Part shown: positions 7,202 through 11,386 of the stretch, one piece after another | Layout of the letters: each line of letters starts with the position of its first letter | How positions within the stretch are numbered: the stretch's first letter is position 1 | NCBI GenBank assembly: GCA_027459565.1 | Contig: DAIDIA010000236.1 | Span: 1-11,386, forward strand | Direction: 5' to 3' | Source: Acidimicrobiaceae bacterium | GTDB lineage: Bacteria > Actinomycetota > Acidimicrobiia > Acidimicrobiales > Bog-793 | Length of the DNA: 11,386 nt | The notes under the pieces: generated by a model | Database searches by the model: none | What the model was told of the DNA's origin: nothing | What the model saw: only the letters and a program-made list of their open reading frames with translations | Position numbers and translations under genes: made by a program

Positions 7202-8059
7202 TCAACGCCAGATTCCGCCGAGCGCCTCGGGATAGGTGACGGTAATCAGCGTCAGGCCACCGGGCGGGGCCAGTGGGGGCGATCCCGCGCGATCTGCCTG
7301 GCGAAGCCGATCCGTGATGTCACTTGCACGCATCTTCCCCTCTCCGATGGCAACGAGGGAGCCGACGATCGAGCGCACCATCTGGTGGCAAAAGGAGCTC
7401 GATTCGATCTCGAAACGCCACACCTGGTCATCGAGCGCCCGCCAGGCCGCCGACGTCACCCGCCGGATGATCGGACCGCTATGGCCCGGGGGCCGTCGGC
7501 AGAACCCTGCGAAATCATGCGAACCGATCAGCGGATCACAACCGAGGCGCATCGCAGAGAGGTCGAGCCCGGGGCCGACCCACCAGGACGAACCTGCCGT
7601 CAGCGGGTCGAACCGGTCTCCCACTCTCAGGTCATACCGGTATCGGCGGGCGATTGCGCTCCTTCTGGCATCGAAGGCCGGGTCGACGACGACTGCCCGC
7701 CAGACCGCGATTGCGGGCAGCAGCTGGCGGCTGAGCGACCGGGCGAGGTCGGGGATCTCGGTGCCGACGGTGAGGTCCTCGAGTTGGTAGCGGCGCATGA
7801 CCACCTCCCGGTCAAGATCGACATGCACCACCTGGGCGTGCGCGTGAACCCCGGAGTCGGTGCGCCCGGCACAGGTGTAGGTCAGCGCGGAGCCTGCGAT
7901 CTTCTCGAGAGCTCCCAGAAACGCACCGGCCACGGTCTCGCCAGAGGGTTGTATCGCAAATCCGTGGAACGCCGAACCGTCGTAGGAGATTCCGAACGCC
8001 ACGCGACAGAGCGACCCACTCGGGGCCGCCCTCTCGCCAAAATCCGTCTGTTGTGCCAT
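7202..8059 (-). CDS. truA: tRNA pseudouridine(38-40) synthase
   Basis: TruA converts uridines 38-40 in the tRNA anticodon stem-loop to pseudouridine. The 285-residue product has GISYDGSAFHGFAIQ near 23-37 and the catalytic motif CAGRTDSGVHA with Asp68. A mid-protein core holds ARRYRYDLR and GSHDFAGFC. The C-terminal HQMVRSIVGSLVAIGEG segment is typical of TruA. The ATG at 8059 was chosen as the nearest strong start before the first domain, but it has no clear Shine-Dalgarno sequence. An in-frame TTG at 8074 would add five residues, and the true start is uncertain by a few codons. The gene follows rplQ by 43 nt, the standard place for truA at the end of the actinobacterial alpha operon. Confidence 0.95.
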   Translation of the reverse strand: MAQQTDFGERAAPSGSLCRVAFGISYDGSAFHGFAIQPSGETVAGAFLGALEKIAGSALTYTCAGRTDSGVHAHAQVVHVDLDREVVMRRYQLEDLTVGTEIPDLARSLSRQLLPAIAVWRAVVVDPAFDARRSAIARRYRYDLRVGDRFDPLTAGSSWWVGPGLDLSAMRLGCDPLIGSHDFAGFCRRPPGHSGPIIRRVTSAAWRALDDQVWRFEIESSSFCHQMVRSIVGSLVAIGEGKMRASDITDRLRQADRAGSPPLAPPGGLTLITVTYPEALGGIWR

Positions 8060-8102
8060 GTGATGGCTACGCAATCACGCCGCTACCAGGAGGGGCGGCC
8101 GG

Positions 8103-8456
8103 TCAGACAAATTCAATGCGCGCCATCGGCGCATTGTCACCCGGGCGTGGTCCAAGCTTCAAGATGCGCAGATATCCGCCATTGCGGTCCGCGTAACGGG
8201 GCCCGATCTCCGAGAAGAGCTTGTGGGCCATGTCCTTGTCGCGAATGAACGCAACGACCTGACGCTGGTTGTGTACGCCGCCGGCGCGTGCCTTGGTGAT
8301 CATCTTCTCGGCAACCGGGCGCAGTGCCTTCGCCTTGGCCTCGGTTGTGACGATCGCCTCTGCCGCGATCAACGAGGCGACGAGATTGCCGAGCATCGCC
8401 TTTTGATGGGCGGCCGACCCACCGAGGCGTCGTCCCTTCTTTGGAATTCCCGGCAT
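8103..8456 (-). CDS. rplQ: 50S ribosomal protein L17
   Basis: L17 is a large-subunit protein near the peptide exit tunnel. The 117-residue sequence begins MPGIPKKGRRLGGSAAHQKA, the conserved N-terminus. It continues with a TTEAKAKALRPVAEKMITKA helix and ends in GGYLRILKLGPRPGDNAPM plus a short strand. Length and motifs are normal. Its ATG at 8456 is 3 nt after the rpoA stop. The nearest Shine-Dalgarno-like stretch (GAGGG) lies inside the rpoA 3' end, so translation is probably coupled to rpoA. Confidence 0.98.
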   Translation of the reverse strand: MPGIPKKGRRLGGSAAHQKAMLGNLVASLIAAEAIVTTEAKAKALRPVAEKMITKARAGGVHNQRQVVAFIRDKDMAHKLFSEIGPRYADRNGGYLRILKLGPRPGDNAPMARIEFV

Positions 8457-8459
8457 TTT

Positions 8460-9401
8460 CTAGAAACCCTCGCCGGCCAGGGAGAGCCCGCGCTCGTCAA
8501 GGCGTTCAATGACCTCGTCGAGGGACTTCTGCCCGAAGTTCGCGATCGCAAGGAGATCGTCACCCGTGTAGCGGATCAGCTCACCGATGGTGTTGATCTG
8601 GGCACGCTTGAGACAGTTGCGCGGACGCTCGGTCAGGTCAAGGTCCTCAATCGGGTGGTCGAGGTCTGGCGAGCCACTCGTGGTGATGCCAACGTCGCCG
8701 AGTTCGAGTCCATGTGATGTCTCGGACATGTCCGCGACGAGCTGGACAAGTGCCTGAAGCGTCTTGCCCGCCGAGGAGAGTGCCTCGCGTGGCGAGACGG
8801 AACCATCCGTCTCGATGTCGAGGATGAGACGGTCGAAGTCGGTCGATTGCTCGACGCGCGTCGGCTCGACAGTAAAGGCGACCCTGCGGACCGGAGAGAA
8901 GATCGCATCGATCGGGATCACGCCGATCGCAGATGATCGCTTGTTCTTCTCGGCCGATACATAACCCTTGCCGCGCTCAATCGTGAGATCGAGCGAGAGG
9001 CGCCCTTCGGCGTTCACCGTTGCGATGTGGAGGTCCGGGTTGAAGATCTCGAGGTCCGAGGTCAGGCGGAGATCCTTCGCCGTTACCACGGCGGGTCCCG
9101 CGACATCGACGCGGATCGTCACTGGCTCGTCCGAGACACTCGTTACGACCAGGTCCTTGATGTTCAAGATGATGTCAGCGATGTCCTCTTTCACACCCGG
9201 GATGTAGGAGAACTCGTGCAGCGCCTCGTCAAATCGCACCTGGGTAACGGCTGCACCCGGGATCGACGACAAAAGGGTACGCCGAAGCGAGTTTCCAAGG
9301 GTGTGACCAAATCCAGGGTCAAGCGGTCCGATCGCGAAGCGCTGGCGCGCCGCGTCTTCGTCGCCAACAGCCTCGACAGTTGGTCGTTGAATGATGAGCA
9401 T
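8460..9401 (-). CDS. rpoA: DNA-directed RNA polymerase alpha subunit
   Basis: The alpha subunit dimerises to nucleate RNA polymerase assembly, and its C-terminal domain binds UP elements and activators. The 313-residue product starts MLIIQRPTVEAV. Its N-terminal domain contains FAIGPLDPGFGHTLGNSLRR, the dimerisation and beta-contacting region, then an insert domain with CKD-like beta strands. The C-terminal domain starts around residue 245. It holds RNCLKRAQINTIGEL from Arg261, with the DNA-contacting arginine/asparagine pair, and the helix-hairpin-helix NFGQKSLDEV. Length is normal for Actinobacteria. The ATG at 9401 has TAGGAG 8 nt upstream. The gene sits 36 nt after rpsD. Confidence 0.98.
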   Translation of the reverse strand: MLIIQRPTVEAVGDEDAARQRFAIGPLDPGFGHTLGNSLRRTLLSSIPGAAVTQVRFDEALHEFSYIPGVKEDIADIILNIKDLVVTSVSDEPVTIRVDVAGPAVVTAKDLRLTSDLEIFNPDLHIATVNAEGRLSLDLTIERGKGYVSAEKNKRSSAIGVIPIDAIFSPVRRVAFTVEPTRVEQSTDFDRLILDIETDGSVSPREALSSAGKTLQALVQLVADMSETSHGLELGDVGITTSGSPDLDHPIEDLDLTERPRNCLKRAQINTIGELIRYTGDDLLAIANFGQKSLDEVIERLDERGLSLAGEGF

Positions 9402-9437
9402 CTCAATGGCTCCTATAAGACGTGAGGTTAGGGGTGC

Positions 9438-10064
9438 TTACTTCGAATACAGCTCAACGATGAGCTGTTCTCGAACTTGCGTGTCGATCTGCTCGCGCTC
9501 GGGAAGAGCGCGAATTTTGACGGCATTGCCGCTGTCTTCTGATTCGAGCCAGCCCGGTATCGGACGGTCGATGGTGTCGAGGTTCTGACGGATAGTGATC
9601 AGGTCGCGCGATTTTGGCGCAAGGCTGACGACATCGCCGACTCGAAGTCGGTAGGAGGGGATTGTGACGCGCTTGCCGTTGACGAGAACGTGTCCGTGCG
9701 AGACAAGCTGACGCGCCTGGGTCCTTGAGGTACCGAACATCGCCCGGTAGGTGACATTGTCCACGCGCAGCTCCAGCATGCGCAGAAGGTTCTCACCGGT
9801 GATGCCGGCCTGACGGTTCGCCTCTTCGTACATGTTGCGGAACTGGCGCTCGAGCACGCCATAGATACGACGCGCCTTCTGCTTCTCACGAAGCTGCGTC
9901 TGGTATTCGGATCCCTGACGCATGCGGTCGCGTCCATGGTCCCCGGGGGGGAACGGACGCCGCTCGATTGCGCATTTCGGGCTCTCGCACCGTGCGCCCT
10001 TCAAGAACAGCTTTACCTTTTCGCGGCGGCAGAGTCTGCACGCCGGACCCGTGTAGCGAGCCAT
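9438..10064 (-). CDS. rpsD: 30S ribosomal protein S4, zinc-binding form
   Basis: S4 binds 16S rRNA early in small-subunit assembly and, in many bacteria, represses its own operon. The 208-residue product starts MARYTGPACRLCRREKVK. Cys9, Cys12, Cys26 and Cys31 form the zinc-binding set of the C+ form of S4. Next come the FPPGDHG loop and a QLREKQKARRIYGVLERQF helix. The S4 RNA-binding domain follows, with RVDNVTYRAMFGTSRTQARQ and VSHGHVLVNGKRVTIPSYRL. The ATG at 10064 has a strong AAGGAG ribosome binding site. The gene follows rpsK by 18 nt. Whether S4 regulates this operon cannot be judged from the sequence. Confidence 0.98.
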   Translation of the reverse strand: MARYTGPACRLCRREKVKLFLKGARCESPKCAIERRPFPPGDHGRDRMRQGSEYQTQLREKQKARRIYGVLERQFRNMYEEANRQAGITGENLLRMLELRVDNVTYRAMFGTSRTQARQLVSHGHVLVNGKRVTIPSYRLRVGDVVSLAPKSRDLITIRQNLDTIDRPIPGWLESEDSGNAVKIRALPEREQIDTQVREQLIVELYSK

Positions 10065-10082
10065 TATTCTCCTTTCGTCTCG

Positions 10083-10484
10083 CTATACACGACGCCGTTT
10101 TTTAGGACGGCAGCCGTTGTGCGGGATAGGTGTGACATCTTTGATTCCAGTGACTTCGATGCCGGCTGCGGCAATCGAACGGATTGCGGTCTCGCGACCA
10201 GAACCTGGTCCACGGACGAGGACATCGACGCGGCGCACACCATGTTCCATCGCCTTCTGCGCACACTGCTCAGCAGCCATCTGCGCGGCGAACGGGGTGG
10301 ACTTTCGCGAGCCTTTGAATCCGACGTTTCCGGCTGAGGCCCATGCAAGGACGTTGCCCTCGGAGTCGGTGATGGAGACAATCGTGTTGTTGAACGAACT
10401 CTTGATGTGCGCGACTCCCGTCGTGACATTCTTGCGTTCGCGACGACGTGGACGGCGACCGCCCGGCTTCGTGGTCTTTGCCAT
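10083..10484 (-). CDS. rpsK: 30S ribosomal protein S11
   Basis: S11 is a small-subunit platform protein contacting 16S rRNA near the mRNA exit. The 133-residue product has a basic N-terminus with GGRRPRRRERK, then GVAHIKSSFNNTIVSITD, GFKGSRKSTPFAAQMAAE and RGPGSGRETAIRS. It ends PHNGCRPKKRRRV. All are family signatures. Its ATG overlaps the rpsM TAA stop by one base (TAATG), a clear sign of translational coupling. Confidence 0.98.
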   Translation of the reverse strand: MAKTTKPGGRRPRRRERKNVTTGVAHIKSSFNNTIVSITDSEGNVLAWASAGNVGFKGSRKSTPFAAQMAAEQCAQKAMEHGVRRVDVLVRGPGSGRETAIRSIAAAGIEVTGIKDVTPIPHNGCRPKKRRRV

Positions 10485-10861
10485 TACTTACGGACCTTCT
10501 TCTTTCCGGCAACCGTCTTCTTCGGTCCCTTGCGAGTTCTGGCGTTGGTGTGAGTGCGCTGACCGTGCACGGGAAGACCGCGGCGGTGTCGAATGCCCTG
10601 GTACGAGCCAATCTCCATCTTGCGCTTGATGTCTTGCGCGACGTCACGTCGAAGATCTCCTTCGACCTTCAGGTTCGCGTCGATATAGGAACGGAGTCTC
10701 GCGACCTCTTCGTCGGTCAGATCGCGGACACGCGTGTCACGGCTCACCGCTGCGGCGTCGCAGATCTTCTGGGCTGTCGAGAGTCCGATGCCGAAGATAT
10801 AGGTGAGCGAGATCTCAAGTCGCTTCTCGCGAGGGATGTCTACGCCAGAAATACGTGCCAT
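10484..10861 (-). CDS. rpsM: 30S ribosomal protein S13
   Basis: S13 sits in the small-subunit head, bridges to the 50S subunit and touches the P-site tRNA through its basic tail. The 125-residue product begins MARISGVDIPREKRLEISLT, followed by YIFGIGLSTAQKIC, a helix-turn-helix-like RNA-binding core, and GSYQGIRHRRGLPVHGQRTH. It ends with TNARTRKGPKK and a lysine-rich tail. The ATG at 10861 lies 3 nt after the rpmJ stop, with AGGG 8 nt upstream inside the rpmJ end. Its stop overlaps the rpsK start. Confidence 0.98.
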   Translation of the reverse strand: MARISGVDIPREKRLEISLTYIFGIGLSTAQKICDAAAVSRDTRVRDLTDEEVARLRSYIDANLKVEGDLRRDVAQDIKRKMEIGSYQGIRHRRGLPVHGQRTHTNARTRKGPKKTVAGKKKVRK

Positions 10862-10864
10862 CGA

Positions 10865-10978
10865 TTAACCCTGCCGCTGCTTGTGGCGAGGATTCTCACA
10901 GATCACCATGACGCGCCCATGGCGTCTGATGACCTTGCACTTCTCGCACATTGTCTTCACGCTTGGATGAACCTTCAC
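10865..10978 (-). CDS. rpmJ: 50S ribosomal protein L36, zinc-binding form
   Basis: L36 is the smallest large-subunit protein. The 37-residue product reads (M)KVHPSVKTMCEKCKVIRR, then GRVMVICENPRHKQRQG. It keeps the C-x2-C-x12-C-x4-H zinc set of the C+ form. The start is GTG at 10978, which matches the family N-terminus MKV. GGAGAGGG lies 6-10 nt upstream, so free L36 can plausibly be made by internal initiation even though the frame is continuous with infA. The usual rpmJ gene is stand-alone, so the missing infA stop is the odd feature here. The stop is 3 nt before rpsM. Confidence 0.93.
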   Translation of the reverse strand: MKVHPSVKTMCEKCKVIRRHGRVMVICENPRHKQRQG

Positions 10979-11275
10979 AACCGTCCCTCTCCGTAGTTCA
11001 CTACGAATCTGTCTGCCACTGAACGCCGATTGAACTACTTGGACAACGATTTTCTTGTACCGATAGGTGATGCATCCGCGAGTCAGGTCATACGGCGTGA
11101 TCTCGACTTGAACTTTGTCGCCAGGGAGAATACGGATTCTGTACATCCGCATCTTGCCTGAGCTGTGCGCCAGGACCTTGTGCCCGTTTTCGAGCTCAAC
11201 GCGGAACATTGCGTTCGGCAGTGGCTCGACGACGGTGCCCTCGAGCACAATCGCGTCTTCCTTCGGCTTCGTCAG
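10865..11275 (-). CDS. infA: translation initiation factor IF-1, in frame with L36 (136-residue read-through form)
   Basis: IF-1 binds the 30S A site during initiation. Residues 1-74 are a full OB-fold IF-1: KEDAIVLEGTVVEPLPNAMF, RVELENGHKVLAH, SGKMRMYRIRILPGDKV and PYDLTRGCITYRYK. IF-1 normally stops right after RYK. Here the next codon is AAA and the frame continues through a 25-codon linker into L36 (residues 100-136) without a stop. The proposed start is CTG at 11275, 6 nt after GAGGAG. No ATG, GTG or TTG exists between the in-frame TGA at 11326-11324 and the conserved KEDAI segment. The GTG at 11248 would delete that segment. Ser38 and Cys68 sit where Ile/Val and Arg are usual. The IF-1 identity is certain; whether the fused product is made is not. 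Confidence 0.85.
   Translation of the reverse strand: MTKPKEDAIVLEGTVVEPLPNAMFRVELENGHKVLAHSSGKMRMYRIRILPGDKVQVEITPYDLTRGCITYRYKKIVVQVVQSAFSGRQIRSELRRGTVVKVHPSVKTMCEKCKVIRRHGRVMVICENPRHKQRQG
10985..10992 (-). promoter_or_regulatory. ribosome binding site for internal start of L36
   Basis: GGAGAGGG lies 6 nt upstream of the GTG at 10978. It decides the rpmJ start and argues that L36 is also translated separately from the infA-rpmJ frame. Confidence 0.65.
10993..11038 (-). repeat. 8-bp inverted repeat in the infA-rpmJ linker
   Basis: GTAGTTCA (10993-11000) and TGAACTAC (11031-11038) on the plus strand are perfect inverted repeats 30 nt apart. In the mRNA the 3' arm ends immediately before the rpmJ ribosome binding site. 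The first arm also has a competing local partner (GTAGT-TC-ACTAC, 10993-11004), so two alternative hairpins are possible. The linker DNA is about 48% GC by hand count and looks like former intergenic sequence. Confidence 0.45.
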
Positions 11276-11289
11276 GTCGTTCTCCTCAT
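11272..11289 (-). other. five-codon mini-ORF overlapping the infA start
   Basis: ATG AGG AGA ACG ACC TGA encodes MRRTT. Its stop overlaps the proposed infA CTG start as CTGA, the arrangement of translationally coupled genes. Its AGG-AGA codons are the ribosome binding site of infA itself. It has only a weak purine run (GAGAG) upstream, so it may be chance. Confidence 0.25.
11282..11287 (-). promoter_or_regulatory. ribosome binding site for infA
   Basis: GAGGAG sits 6 nt before the CTG at 11275. Together with the conserved N-terminal segment after it, this site supports the non-canonical start. Confidence 0.6.
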
Positions 11290-11386
11290 TCTCTCGTCTT
11301 TCGTGAATCGGCCGCGTGTCCGTTCACCATGTGCATGTCGCTTGTTGCCACAGATATCCACACCGCTGACTTCACGGCGGTTTCGG
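11290..11386 (-). other. region upstream of infA, no recognised gene
   Basis: In Actinobacteria map or adk usually lies here, but no recognisable map or adk C-terminus is visible. In the infA frame there are stops at 11374-11372 and 11326-11324. The other two minus frames are open from the right edge to TGA at 11274-11272 and 11288-11286, but their residues match nothing recognised. No convincing promoter is seen. Confidence 0.4.

Noticed and set aside
6956..8248. 430-codon plus-strand open frame opposite rplM, truA and rplQ
   Set aside because: It spans three conserved genes and an intergenic gap and shows no domain; treated as a shadow.
11354..11362. ATATCCACA, an 8/9 match to a DnaA box
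   Set aside because: A single near-match in a short stretch is expected by chance, and there is no cluster or origin context.

Overview
All genes that can be supported lie on the minus strand. Read in transcription order (from high to low coordinates), they are infA–rpmJ, rpsM, rpsK, rpsD, rpoA, rplQ, truA, rplM, rpsI, glmM, glmS, acpS, nnr and alr; alr runs off the left edge. This order (the alpha operon with infA and rpmJ at its head, then truA, rplM-rpsI, glmM/glmS, acpS, nnr, alr) is typical of Actinobacteria. The base composition is moderately GC-rich. S4 and L36 are the zinc-binding, cysteine-containing forms. The lineage could be a deep-branching one such as Acidimicrobiia, but that is inference; no species can be named.

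Right part (about 8.1-11.4 kb): translation initiation factor IF-1, ribosomal proteins L36, S13, S11 and S4, the RNA polymerase alpha subunit, and L17. They are tightly packed, with gaps of 0-36 nt and a TAATG stop/start overlap between rpsM and rpsK. Middle (6.2-8.1 kb): tRNA pseudouridine synthase TruA, then a 119-nt gap with a possible promoter and hairpin, then L13 and S9. Left part (1-6.2 kb): GlmM and GlmS make glucosamine phosphates for UDP-GlcNAc, AcpS activates acyl carrier protein, Nnr repairs NAD(P)H hydrates, and alanine racemase supplies D-alanine. The window therefore joins ribosome and transcription genes to cell-wall precursor and cofactor genes.

Most of the window is ordinary housekeeping DNA. 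The unusual part is the head of the alpha operon. infA and rpmJ form one uninterrupted reading frame, because the codon where the IF-1 stop is expected reads AAA, one base away from TAA. In addition, infA has no ATG, GTG or TTG between the upstream in-frame stop and its conserved N-terminus. Its best start is a CTG placed 6 nt after a GAGGAG ribosome binding site. That CTG overlaps the stop of a five-codon ATG mini-ORF (CTGA). An 8-bp inverted repeat lies in the infA-rpmJ linker, directly upstream of a ribosome binding site and GTG that could start free L36. No gene on the plus strand is supported, and no tRNA, rRNA, CRISPR array or mobile element was seen. No gene-free stretch exceeds 300 bases.
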